Shown here: positions 32,864-41,189 of the stretch, in pieces
How positions within the stretch are numbered: the stretch's first letter is position 1
Layout: every line of letters begins with the position of its first letter
Assembly (NCBI RefSeq): GCF_000203915.1
Contig: NC_008390.1
Coordinates: 1,302,001-1,366,000, forward strand
Direction of reading: 5' to 3'
From: Burkholderia ambifaria AMMD
Lineage (GTDB): Bacteria > Pseudomonadota > Gammaproteobacteria > Burkholderiales > Burkholderiaceae
DNA length: 64,000 nt
Translations under genes and position numbers: made by a program
The notes under the pieces: model-generated
Seen by the model: the letters and a program-made list of their open reading frames with translations, nothing else
Told to the model about the DNA's origin: nothing
The model's database searches: none

Positions 32864-33871
32864 TCAGCACTCGACCAGCGCCTTGACGACGGTCTGCCCG
32901 GGTTCCATCAGTTTCGGGAACTCGACGGGAACGTCCGACAGGCTCATCCGATGTGTATTGAGCGCCTTGTCCGGAATGCGGCCGGCGCGCATCGCGTCGA
33001 GGACCGTCTCGAAGTCTTCGGCGGTGGCGTTGCGGCTGCCGAGCAGGGTGGCTTCGCGCTTGTGAAACTCCGGATCGGAGAACGTGATCTCGCCGGGGAC
33101 AATCGAAATCAGCACGTACTTGCCGCCGTGGGCAATGAACTCGAAACCGCGATTCATGGCCTTCACGTTACCCGTCGCATCGAACACCACGTCGAAGAAC
33201 TCGCCGTTGGTCATCGTCGACAATTCGTCGACGTCGGTCGGCCCCGTCTGCACCGTCGCAACGGCGAAGTGTTCTTGGCAGAACGCAAGGCGATCGGCGC
33301 GCGTGTCCAGGCACGTGACGTGTGCGCCTCTCAGCTGGGCGAACAGCATCGCCGCCATGCCGATCGGCCCCGCACCGACCACGAGGATTCTTTGGCCGGC
33401 GGACACGGCAGCACGCCGCACCGCGTGCGCACCGATGGCCAGGAATTCGATCATTGCCGCCTGGTCCAGCGTGACCCCTTCGGCCTTGTGCACGAACTGC
33501 GCGGGCACCGACAGATATTCGGTCAACGCGCCGTCGCGATGCACGCCGAGCACCTTGATGTTGACGCAGCAATTGGTCTTGCCCTGTCGGCACGCGATGC
33601 ACTGTCCGCATGACAGATAGGGCATCACATAGACCGCGTCTCCTGGCACGACATGCGCGCCGGGATCGGCCTCGGCCACGATCGCGGACAGTTCATGGCC
33701 CATGACGCGCGGATATTGCAGGTACGGTTGATTGCCCGAATAGATATGCATGTCGGTGCCGCAAATACCGACTCGCTGCACGCGCAACAATATCTCGCCA
33801 TCGGCGCGGGAAGGCGGTGCGCGATCTTCGTGGCGCAGTACGCCGGGCGATTCGCAAATGATGCTGAGCAT
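32864..33871 (-). CDS. Zinc-dependent L-galactonate 5-dehydrogenase-like oxidoreductase
   Basis: The 335-residue medium-chain dehydrogenase has a catalytic-zinc Cys37 (VGICGTDMHIY), GHE at 58-60, the structural-zinc cysteines 88, 91, 94 and 101/102 (LSCGQCIACRQGKTNCC), and a Rossmann loop VVGAGPIGMAA. It resembles the LgoD/YjjN branch that oxidises L-galactonate at C5 to D-tagaturonate. The product would feed the adjacent UxaB-like reductase. The ATG at 33871 is chosen; the frame to 34042 overlaps the lactonase gene. Substrate assignment is by context and family resemblance, not by specific residues. Confidence 0.78.
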   Translation of the reverse strand: MLSIICESPGVLRHEDRAPPSRADGEILLRVQRVGICGTDMHIYSGNQPYLQYPRVMGHELSAIVAEADPGAHVVPGDAVYVMPYLSCGQCIACRQGKTNCCVNIKVLGVHRDGALTEYLSVPAQFVHKAEGVTLDQAAMIEFLAIGAHAVRRAAVSAGQRILVVGAGPIGMAAMLFAQLRGAHVTCLDTRADRLAFCQEHFAVATVQTGPTDVDELSTMTNGEFFDVVFDATGNVKAMNRGFEFIAHGGKYVLISIVPGEITFSDPEFHKREATLLGSRNATAEDFETVLDAMRAGRIPDKALNTHRMSLSDVPVEFPKLMEPGQTVVKALVEC

Positions 33872-33884
33872 GGTGACGTCCTCG

Positions 33885-34757
33885 TTATTGAGCGTGTTGA
33901 TCGCCGGACGGCCGATCGATTCTGTAGAAGTGGCATGCATTGCCGCCGAAAACGCGCGCACGTGCGTCGGGCCCGAGGAAGCGGTCGCAGCATTGTTCGC
34001 ACCATGCGAGCCACGCGCCGTAGTCACCAAAATGGCCGGCAAGGCGCGAGACGGGCCAGTCGCTGCCCCAGATCAGCCGGGACGCGCCGAACCAGTCGCA
34101 GACCGCGCGCACGTACGGTTCGACGCGCAGGAGATCGGGATGCGGGCCGGCTTCCGTCCACAGTCCGGAGAGCTTGCAGTGCACGTTCGGATGCGCGGCG
34201 AGTTCGCTCATCGCAACGTGCCACGCTTCACTTCGGCCCGATGCGATGGGTGGCTTCGCGGCGTGATCGATCACGATGCGAAGGCGCGGGTAGCGGCGCG
34301 CGAACGCGAGCAGCGCGGGCAAATGGCGCGGCGTGACGAGTGCATCGAAAGCGAGATCGTGCGCGAGCATGGCGTCGATGGCCGGCTCGAGAACCGGATC
34401 GTCGATCCAGTCGTCATCGGCAAGATCCTGCAGCATCGGGCGAATGCCGCGGAATTTCGGATCACGGGCGAGCGACGCGATATCGGCCGGCGCATCCGTC
34501 GATTTGAGGTCCACCCATCCGACGACGGCCGCCACGAAGCTCGTCCGGGATGCAACGTCGAGCAGATAGCGCGTGTCTTCCTGAGTCGGTAGCGACTGGA
34601 CAACGACGGTCCGCTGCACACCGGAGCGCGCAAGCAGCGGTTCGAGATCCTGCGGACCGAAGTCCCGATAGATGGCGTCCAGCGTTTGCGGGGGCCAATA
34701 ACCGTCGCGACTGGCCATCTGCCAGAAGTGTTGATGAGCGTCGATGCGGAACGTCAC
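33885..34757 (-). CDS. Amidohydrolase-superfamily sugar lactonase (L-fucono/L-galactono-lactonase type)
   Basis: The 290-residue protein is of the cog3618 type: RIDAHQHFW at the start (metal-site His pair), VVVQSLPTQEDTRYLLDVA, VGWVDL, FRGIRPMLQDL, then RIVIDHAAKPPI and LIWGSDWPVSRLAG with the catalytic Asp. A cog3618 enzyme from Burkholderia multivorans is established as an L-fucono-1,5-lactonase that also takes L-galactono-lactone. It starts at GTG 34757 behind a GGAGG site, overlapping the aldo/keto reductase stop by 4 bases, so the dehydrogenase and lactonase are translationally coupled. Confidence 0.86.
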   Translation of the reverse strand: MTFRIDAHQHFWQMASRDGYWPPQTLDAIYRDFGPQDLEPLLARSGVQRTVVVQSLPTQEDTRYLLDVASRTSFVAAVVGWVDLKSTDAPADIASLARDPKFRGIRPMLQDLADDDWIDDPVLEPAIDAMLAHDLAFDALVTPRHLPALLAFARRYPRLRIVIDHAAKPPIASGRSEAWHVAMSELAAHPNVHCKLSGLWTEAGPHPDLLRVEPYVRAVCDWFGASRLIWGSDWPVSRLAGHFGDYGAWLAWCEQCCDRFLGPDARARVFGGNACHFYRIDRPSGDQHAQ

Positions 34758-35770
34758 GCGCACACCTCCGGAACCGGCGCGGCTGCGGTGATCAGCCCAT
34801 CGTGTTGCAACGCAGTCCACAGCTCCGGCGGAAGCGGCGTTTCGAGCCATGCGATGTTCTTCTGCAACTGCTCGATACTGCGCGCCCCGACCACGCAGGA
34901 CACCACGGCCGGGTGCGCCAGCGGAAACTGAAGTGCGGCCGCGGCAAGCGGTACGCCGAAGCCGGCACATACGTCGGCGAGACGCGCGACTTTTCGGATC
35001 ACTTCGGCCGGCGCATCCGCATAGTTGAACTTGCCGTTTCCGACCAGCACGCCCGAGTTGAACACGCCTCCGGCGACGATCCGGACATCGTTGCGCACGC
35101 ATCTATCGAGCAACGGCGAAAGCGCCTCCTGTTCGAGCAGCGTGTAGCGGCCCGCGAGGAGCACGACGTCGAGATCCGCCTCCTGCATCGCATCGACGGC
35201 GACTTCCCACTCGTTGACGCCGAGTCCGATGGCGGAAATGGCACGGGCATCGCGCAGCTCGGCGAGCGCCCGGAATCCGCCTCCGCGGGTCAGCTGTTCC
35301 CAGTAGTGGGCATGCCGATCGCCGTGCGTGGCGGCACCGATGTCGTGAACATAGAGGATGTCGATTGTGCGCATGCCGAGGCGTTGCTGGCTGTCCTCGT
35401 ACGAACGCATGATGCCGTCGAACGTATAGTCGAAGTGAGGCCGGAACGGCAACGGGTGCGCCCAACCGTCGTCGCCGGGCTGAACCGTATCGTCGGGCCG
35501 CATGAGCCGGCCGACCTTGGTGCTCAGTACATAGCGTTTGCGCGCCCGCGCCTGCAGCGATTGTCCGACGCGCCGCTCCGACAGCGTGTAGCCGTAGAAC
35601 GGCGCGGTGTCGAAATAGCGGATGCCGGCATCCCACGCCCAGTCGACGAGCGCATGGGCGTCGGCGGTCGACATCGCCTTGTAGAGGCCGCCCAGTTGCG
35701 AGCAACCGAAGCCCAGTGTGCTCATGACCAATCCGCTACGGGGTAGCGCGTGCGTTGCAATGGCTTTCAT
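34754..35770 (-). CDS. Aldo/keto reductase, L-fucose/L-galactose dehydrogenase type
   Basis: The 338-residue protein is an AKR with the catalytic set Asp54, Tyr59/61, Lys85 and a His in ILYVHD. The sequence RYFDTAPFYGYTLSERRVGQSL resembles D-threo-aldose 1-dehydrogenases, which oxidise L-fucose, L-galactose and D-arabinose to the lactone with NAD(P)+. The coupled lactonase directly downstream supports this role. The next genes convert a C6-hydroxylated acid, which points to L-galactose rather than L-fucose as the main substrate. The ATG at 35770 follows the binding-protein gene by 66 bases. Confidence 0.85.
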   Translation of the reverse strand: MKAIATHALPRSGLVMSTLGFGCSQLGGLYKAMSTADAHALVDWAWDAGIRYFDTAPFYGYTLSERRVGQSLQARARKRYVLSTKVGRLMRPDDTVQPGDDGWAHPLPFRPHFDYTFDGIMRSYEDSQQRLGMRTIDILYVHDIGAATHGDRHAHYWEQLTRGGGFRALAELRDARAISAIGLGVNEWEVAVDAMQEADLDVVLLAGRYTLLEQEALSPLLDRCVRNDVRIVAGGVFNSGVLVGNGKFNYADAPAEVIRKVARLADVCAGFGVPLAAAALQFPLAHPAVVSCVVGARSIEQLQKNIAWLETPLPPELWTALQHDGLITAAAPVPEVCA

Positions 35771-35836
35771 GGCGTGTATGTGAATGGAGGAGATGCCGAC
35801 GGGAGGCCCGGCAGAGCCGCCGCGACGGCGCGTTCG

Positions 35837-36784
35837 TCAGTACAGGACGTTCTTCGCCGCGGGCGAGTCGAGGTTCTGCTTTTCGACCATCAGCACGCCC
35901 GTGTCCACCTGCTTGGAAACAGGCTTGCGCTCGATCACGTTGACGAGGGTCTCGATGCCCTTGTAGCCCATCTGGTACGAGCTCTGAACGGCGATGGCCT
36001 GAATCGTGCCGTCTCGAACGAATCCTTGGAGGTCCTGATTGCCGTCGAAACCGATCGCCACGACCTTGCCGCCTTTGCCCGACTGCTGCAGCGCGCGCCC
36101 CATCCCGACGGCGGTCGGTTCGTTGGCGCCGAAAATGCCCTTGAGGTCGGGGTTCGCCGACAGGACGTCGGTCGTCTGGTTCAGCGCATTCGCCATCTGC
36201 GACTGCGAATAGAACGGCCCCACCACCTGCAACTTCGAATGCGCGGCGATGTACTTGCGGAATCCGCCGACGCGGCCGACTTCCGAACCGGCACCCGGCA
36301 CGTACGACATGACCGCGACCTTGCCGGTCTGCCCGACGCGGTCGATCATCGCCTTCGCGCAGAGCTCACCGGCTTTCGCGTTGTCGGTCGACAGGAACGA
36401 CTGGTAGTACTGCTTGCCGGCATCGGATACGGTCGAGTCGATCAACACCACCGGAATATGTGCTTCCCACGCTTTCTTCATGGCCGGCACGAGTGCATCC
36501 GGATCCGACGGCGCGAGGACGATGCCGGCGACATGCCGGTTCACCGCGTTCTCGACCATGTTGACTTCGTCGGCGATCGCCGATTCCGCGGCGGGACCCT
36601 GGAACGTCATCGTGTATCCCTTCGCATTGGCCATGGCGGCGGTGGCGCCTTTCTGCACGTTCTGCCAGTAGTTCGAATTGGCCGTCTTCACGATCACGGC
36701 AATTTCGCCTCCGGCGGCCTGCGCATGCGCGCCGAACATCGCGCACAAGATTGCCGCCGCTGCCAGTACGGATAGTTTTTTCAT
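35837..36784 (-). CDS. Sugar ABC transporter substrate-binding protein (ribose type)
   Basis: The 315-residue protein has a signal peptide (residues 1-23, ending AHAQAA) and a type I periplasmic-binding fold. Landmarks are IAVIVKTANSNYWQNVQKGA, the AGIVLAPSDPDALVPAM segment, IPVVLIDSTV, IFGANEPTAVGMGRALQ and IGFDGNQDLQGFVRDG. It binds a monosaccharide in the periplasm and delivers it to the permease encoded next to it. The ligand is inferred from the operon to be an L-sugar of galacto configuration. It has its own gap of 39 bases after the permease gene. Confidence 0.9.
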   Translation of the reverse strand: MKKLSVLAAAAILCAMFGAHAQAAGGEIAVIVKTANSNYWQNVQKGATAAMANAKGYTMTFQGPAAESAIADEVNMVENAVNRHVAGIVLAPSDPDALVPAMKKAWEAHIPVVLIDSTVSDAGKQYYQSFLSTDNAKAGELCAKAMIDRVGQTGKVAVMSYVPGAGSEVGRVGGFRKYIAAHSKLQVVGPFYSQSQMANALNQTTDVLSANPDLKGIFGANEPTAVGMGRALQQSGKGGKVVAIGFDGNQDLQGFVRDGTIQAIAVQSSYQMGYKGIETLVNVIERKPVSKQVDTGVLMVEKQNLDSPAAKNVLY

Positions 36785-36823
36785 GTCTCGCTCCTTGTTG
36801 GTGGTTGGAACTTCGTCTTGTGA

Positions 36824-37855
36824 TTACAACTTCCGGTTGCGGAGTTGGTCGATCCACACGGTGCCGAGAATGACGACACCGATGATGATCTGCTGGATGA
36901 AGCTCGACACGCCGTTCATGTTCAGGCCGTTGCGCAGCACGCCGATCACGAATGCGCCGATGGCGGTGCCGGAGATCGTACCGACGCCGCCCATCAGCGA
37001 CGTGCCGCCGATCACCGCGCTGGCGATGGCGTCGAGTTCGTACATCACGCCTTCGTTCGGCTGCGCCGTGACGAGACGCGACATTAGTACGCAGCCCGTG
37101 GCGCCGGCCAGCAATCCGGAAAGGACGTAGGTAAACAGCTTGACGCCTTGCACGTTCACGCCGGACAGACGTGCCGCTTCCGCGTTCGATCCGACCGCGT
37201 AGATGTGGCGGCCGAGCGACGTTCGCGACAGCAGCACCGAGACCGCCACGAACAGGGCCACCATGATGACGACCGGGTACGGAATGCCGGGAAAGATCGT
37301 GTCGGGAAAGCCGTCGGCCCCGATGTGCGAGATCTTGAAAAGGGCGCCGTTGCCGAGTTCGCCGAACGCGTCGCCGAGCCCCGACACGGGTCGGGCGCCG
37401 GTGATCTGCAACGCGAGCCCGCGGGCGACCAGCATCATGCCGAGGGTGGCGATGAACGGCGGCAGCCCCATGTGCGTGACGCAGATCCCGTTGACCCAAC
37501 CACATGCAGCGCCGACCAGCATGCCGCCCAGCATCGCGACGGGGACCGGAATGCCGGCCTTGACGAGCAGCGCGGCGGCAACGCCGGCCAGTGCCAGGAC
37601 CGATCCGACCGACAGGTCGATGCCGCCGGTAATGATCACGCACGTCGCGGCCACGCCGAGATACGCGATCGACGTCACCTGAAGCGACACGGTCATCAGG
37701 TTGCCGACGGAGAAGAATGCGGCGCTGGTCAGCGAAAACGCGACGATCAGCACGACCAGGCTGCCCAGCGCGGCAAATTTCTGGATCAGGTCGCGGCGTC
37801 GCTGCCGTGCCTGTTTATCGACGGCCGGCGTGCGGCCCGATGTGATGTCAAGCAT
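36824..37855 (-). CDS. Sugar ABC transporter permease (RbsC type)
   Basis: The 343-residue inner-membrane protein has about ten hydrophobic segments and the family patterns GGIDLSVGSVLALAGV, GLPPFIATLGMM-ARGLAL and YAVGSNAEAARLSGVNV, typical of ribose/xylose/galactofuranose permeases. The start chosen is ATG 37855, with AGGAAG upstream and an 8-base overlap with the ATPase gene; an in-frame ATG at 37873 is an alternative. It forms the transmembrane channel with the ATPase and receives sugar from the binding protein. Confidence 0.9.
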   Translation of the reverse strand: MLDITSGRTPAVDKQARQRRRDLIQKFAALGSLVVLIVAFSLTSAAFFSVGNLMTVSLQVTSIAYLGVAATCVIITGGIDLSVGSVLALAGVAAALLVKAGIPVPVAMLGGMLVGAACGWVNGICVTHMGLPPFIATLGMMLVARGLALQITGARPVSGLGDAFGELGNGALFKISHIGADGFPDTIFPGIPYPVVIMVALFVAVSVLLSRTSLGRHIYAVGSNAEAARLSGVNVQGVKLFTYVLSGLLAGATGCVLMSRLVTAQPNEGVMYELDAIASAVIGGTSLMGGVGTISGTAIGAFVIGVLRNGLNMNGVSSFIQQIIIGVVILGTVWIDQLRNRKL

Positions 37856-39401
37856 GACTTCTTCCTGATGCATGATGCAAGATCTCCTCCTGATTGGTCT
37901 TTCCGGTTTCAAGCACCGCGGTGATACGTCCTTCGTGAAACACGGCAATGCGATCGGTCATGCCGAGCAACTCGGGCAGTTCCGAACTGATCAGGACGAC
38001 GCCGACGCCGACGCCGTCCGCCGCGAGGCGGTCCATCAGCCCGTAAATCGCGTATTTCGCGCCGACGTCGATGCCGCGCGTCGGCTCGTCGAAAAAGAGG
38101 ATGCGCGAGCCGCGGTATAGCCATTTGCTGATGACGATCTTTTGCTGGTTTCCGCCGGACAGGTTCCGCGCGATCTGCGCGACCGTCGGTGTGCGGATGC
38201 CCAGTTCGCGCACGTAACGCTCGGCGATGGCCGTTTCGTCGGCGAAACGCAGGAAGCCGCGCGACGAGATCGCCGCGACGTTGGCCAGCGTGATGTTTGC
38301 GGCGACCGGCATCGCCAGCGCGAGGCCGTCCTTTTTCCGGTCTTCGGACAGGTAGGCAATCCCGTGGCGAATGGCTTCGCGCGGCGAGTTGATCTCGACC
38401 GGCGTATCGCCCAGCAGGATCGAGCCGGCATCGGGCCGCTCCGCGCCGAAGATCGCGCGGGCGACTTCGGTGCGTCCCGCTCCCATCAGGCCTGCGAAGC
38501 CGAGAATTTCGCCCTTGCGAAGTTCGAACGACACAGGGCCGAACGTGCCGGTTCGTTGCAGGTCGCGTACCTTCAGCAGCACCTGATCGGTGGGCGTGGA
38601 TCGACGCGGCGGGTAGGCATCGTCGAGCGGACGGCCCACCATGCGGGCGACGATCTCGTTCACCGACGTCGATGCAAAATCGCTCGTGGCAATGTGGCGC
38701 CCATCGCGCAGCACCGTGACGCGATCCACGATTTCGGCCATCTCGTCGAGTCGGTGCGAGATGTAAAGGATGGCGACGCCTTCGCTGCGAAGCTCCTTGA
38801 TGATGCGAAACAGCTGGACCGTTTCCGATTCGGTCAGCGACGAGGTGGGTTCATCCATGATGAGCACCCGCGCGTCGAGTGACAGCGCCTTCGCGATTTC
38901 CACCATCTGCTGCTGGGCAATCGAGAGCGCGCCGACCAGCGTCGTAGGCGACACGTTCAAGCCGATTCGTTGCAGACACAACTGTGCGGCGCGGTTCAGC
39001 GCGCGGTAGTCGACGAACGGGCCGCGCTTCGGCTCGCGCGCCAGGTAGATGTTCTCCGCCACCGACAAGTGGGGCACCAGGTTCAGTTCCTGATGAATGA
39101 TCGCGATGCCCGCGGCTTGTGCGTCGGTGGCGGACGAAAACTGTACGGGCGCCCCGTCGTAGAGGACGACGCCGTCGTCCGCGCGGTATTGCCCGCTGAT
39201 GATTTTCATCAGCGTCGACTTGCCCGCGCCGTTCTCGCCGCAGACGGCATGAACTTCTCCCGCTCGTAGATCCAGATCGATGCCGTCGAGCGCCACGACG
39301 CCGGGGAAGCGCTTGCCCACGCCCTGCAGCTGCAGGACGGTTCGAGCAGTCGGCCCGCCGGGCGGAAGGGGTGGCGATTGCCGCAAGTCGGCAGGGGTCA
39401 T
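37848..39401 (-). CDS. Sugar ABC transporter ATP-binding protein (RbsA type)
   Basis: The 517-residue protein contains two ABC domains. The first (about 20-250) has GENGAGKSTLMK and VLIMDEPTSSLTESE. The second (about 270-500) has a degenerate Walker A (GLMGAGRTEVARAIFG) and a canonical LSGGNQQKIVISKWL signature with FFDEPTRGIDVG. This asymmetry is normal for RbsA/MglA. It energises sugar import and is the first gene of the ten-gene operon, divergent from the GntR regulator 240 bases away. Confidence 0.92.
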   Translation of the reverse strand: MTPADLRQSPPLPPGGPTARTVLQLQGVGKRFPGVVALDGIDLDLRAGEVHAVCGENGAGKSTLMKIISGQYRADDGVVLYDGAPVQFSSATDAQAAGIAIIHQELNLVPHLSVAENIYLAREPKRGPFVDYRALNRAAQLCLQRIGLNVSPTTLVGALSIAQQQMVEIAKALSLDARVLIMDEPTSSLTESETVQLFRIIKELRSEGVAILYISHRLDEMAEIVDRVTVLRDGRHIATSDFASTSVNEIVARMVGRPLDDAYPPRRSTPTDQVLLKVRDLQRTGTFGPVSFELRKGEILGFAGLMGAGRTEVARAIFGAERPDAGSILLGDTPVEINSPREAIRHGIAYLSEDRKKDGLALAMPVAANITLANVAAISSRGFLRFADETAIAERYVRELGIRTPTVAQIARNLSGGNQQKIVISKWLYRGSRILFFDEPTRGIDVGAKYAIYGLMDRLAADGVGVGVVLISSELPELLGMTDRIAVFHEGRITAVLETGKTNQEEILHHASGRSHA

Positions 39402-39517
39402 GCGTGTCTCCGTTGGTCACTGGCGCGTTCGTCGAGCGGCAACTGGCCAGTCCAGTTGCGATGAATTCGAGGATGTAGCGCTCATCTGGTCAAGCCAATT
39501 GTGATTATTTTGAAGTG

Positions 39518-39531
39518 ACCATACCAATGGT
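39518..39531. promoter_or_regulatory. Candidate GntR operator upstream of the L-sugar operon
   Basis: A perfect inverted repeat ACCAT-ACCA-ATGGT lies in the 239-base gap between the divergent ABC-transporter and GntR genes. The dyad and spacing fit a FadR-subfamily binding site. A related TGGTCAAGCCA half-symmetric element sits about 30 bases away at 39488. No experimental consensus is known to me for this regulator. Confidence 0.4.
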
Positions 39532-39640
39532 GTAAACCCTTGTGCCGGGTCTATCCCATGCTGGTCGGGGGTTTCGCCGCCGTGATAGACTCCGCGTGAA
39601 CGCGAAGCTCCGGCCAATTCCGTCGACCATTTTTCGGATC

Positions 39641-40345
39641 ATGAAGCAGACAGAACCCAAGCGGCTTTACCAATCCGTGGCCGCGCAAATCCTCGCATTG
39701 ATCCGTCAGGGAGGCATTCCCGCCGGTGGGCGACTGCCGCCCGAGCGCGAGCTCGCGACGACGCTCGGGGTCTCGCGCCCGTCGTTGCGCGAAGCCTTGA
39801 TCGCCCTCGAAATCGGCGGGCAGATCGAGATACGTCTCGGCTCCGGGGTCTACGTTCGCGATCCGGGCGAGAGCGACAGCGGCGGCGTGCCGGCGCTGGG
39901 CGAGAGCCCGTCGGAGCTGATGCAGGCGCGCGGGGCCATCGAGGGTTCGGTGATCGTGCTGGCGACTGCGCGATTCTCGGCAGCCACGCTGGACCGATTG
40001 CGTCGCACGGTCGAGCGCATGAAGCGGCTCGCCGTCGCGGGCAAATCGCCCGTCGACGCGGACCGGCAGTTTCATATGCTCATTGCGGAGGTGGCAGGCA
40101 ACTCCGTGTTGAGCCGCTTCGTGGGCGAGTTGTTCGATAGCCGACACGATCCGATTGCCGCCGCGATTCGCGGACATTCGGAAAGCCCGGAAACCTGGGC
40201 CGCCGCGGTGCGCGAGCACGAGCAGATCCTGAAGGCGTTGCAAGCGGGCGATCCGATCGCGGCGCAAACCGCGATGCGCGCCCATCTTCAGGCGTCGGAG
40301 GAGCGCTGGATCGGCGGCGCATTGCAGCACGGGATTGCGCCCTGA
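39641..40345 (+). CDS. GntR-family (FadR subfamily) regulator of the L-sugar operon
   Basis: The 234-residue protein has an N-terminal winged helix (LYQSVAAQILALIRQGGIPAGGRLPPERELATTLGVSRPSLREALIALEIGGQIEIR) and a helical FCD ligand-binding domain (about 85-225) with D-FH-LIAEVAGNSVL and a metal-site-like EHEQILKAL...M-AHL pattern. It is transcribed away from the sugar operon and probably represses it until a pathway acid binds. The ATG at 39641 starts the protein right before the HTH; the frame to 39542 is unlikely. Confidence 0.88.
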   Translation: MKQTEPKRLYQSVAAQILALIRQGGIPAGGRLPPERELATTLGVSRPSLREALIALEIGGQIEIRLGSGVYVRDPGESDSGGVPALGESPSELMQARGAIEGSVIVLATARFSAATLDRLRRTVERMKRLAVAGKSPVDADRQFHMLIAEVAGNSVLSRFVGELFDSRHDPIAAAIRGHSESPETWAAAVREHEQILKALQAGDPIAAQTAMRAHLQASEERWIGGALQHGIAP

Positions 40346-40727
40346 CGGTGCCGAGGCCGGTCCCGCGAAAGCGCTGACGTCCGGCCTGCGCGAGCATGCG
40401 CGCAATGCCGAAACGCGTGCACTCATCGCGCGTTCTGCAGGTTCGCGGAATCGCCCGAATCACCCCAAATCGCCCGCCGTCCGACGACAAACCGCGATTC
40501 ATCTGATAATACGCGCGGCGATCCACGCGAACGAGCAATGGTGCGAATCCCGCCGAACCGTTGCACAGGCAACCAGGCGGCAGCATCGCCCCGATTGCGT
40601 CGTCACCCGTCGCAATCCGGAAAGCGAAACGGCGTCAGGCCCACTTGGTCGTTCGGAATGTGCCCAGCGCCGTTCAAATCCCCACACGACGCCCGCGCGA
40701 CGCGGCGTCGCAACCAGGAGGTGAACG
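40346..40727. other. 382-base gap upstream of iorA
   Basis: No gene supported. It ends with a perfect AGGAGGTG ribosome site for iorA. A promoter is expected here but no clear -35/-10 pair stands out. Confidence 0.35.
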
Positions 40728-41189
40728 ATGATCACGCTGACCGTCAACGGTGGCGAACGGCATTTCGACGGCAATCCCGACATGCCGTTGCTCTGGTATC
40801 TGCGCGATGTCCTCGGCCACACGGGCACCAAGTTCGGCTGCGGGATGGCGCTGTGCGGCGCCTGCACCGTGCATCTCGACGGCGTCGCGATCCGGTCGTG
40901 CATCACACCCGTCGCGGCGGCCGCCGGCAAGAAGGTGACGACGATCGAGGGCCTCTCGACGGACGTGAACCATCCGCTGCAGCAAGCGTGGCAGGAACTG
41001 AACGTCGCGCAATGCGGCTACTGTCAGTCCGGGCAGATCATGCAGGCCGCGTCGCTGCTGAAGACGAATCCCCATCCGAGCGACGCCGACATCGACGACG
41101 CGATGTCCGGCAACATCTGCCGCTGCGGTACCTATACGCGCATCCGCGCGGCGATCCGGCTGGCGGTGCGCCGCGGAGGTGCCGCATGA
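40728..41189 (+). CDS. iorA: (2Fe-2S)-binding subunit, isoquinoline 1-oxidoreductase alpha type
   Basis: The 153-residue protein has both iron-sulfur sites of molybdenum hydroxylase small subunits. The plant-type cluster uses Cys38, 43, 46 and 58 ([15 protein letters not shown]...RSC). The C-terminal cluster uses Cys96, 99, 131 and 133 ([13 protein letters not shown]...CRCGTYTRI). It passes electrons from the molybdenum site in the large subunit to an acceptor. Its stop overlaps the large-subunit start (ATGA). No FAD subunit gene is present, as in IorAB-type enzymes. Confidence 0.92.
   Translation: MITLTVNGGERHFDGNPDMPLLWYLRDVLGHTGTKFGCGMALCGACTVHLDGVAIRSCITPVAAAAGKKVTTIEGLSTDVNHPLQQAWQELNVAQCGYCQSGQIMQAASLLKTNPHPSDADIDDAMSGNICRCGTYTRIRAAIRLAVRRGGAA

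Noticed and set aside
29368..40345. Classical L-fucose pathway
   Set aside because: The entry enzymes fit, but no L-fuconate dehydratase or 2-keto-3-deoxy-fuconate enzymes are present. UxaA/UxaB-type enzymes replace them, so an L-galactose route fits better.
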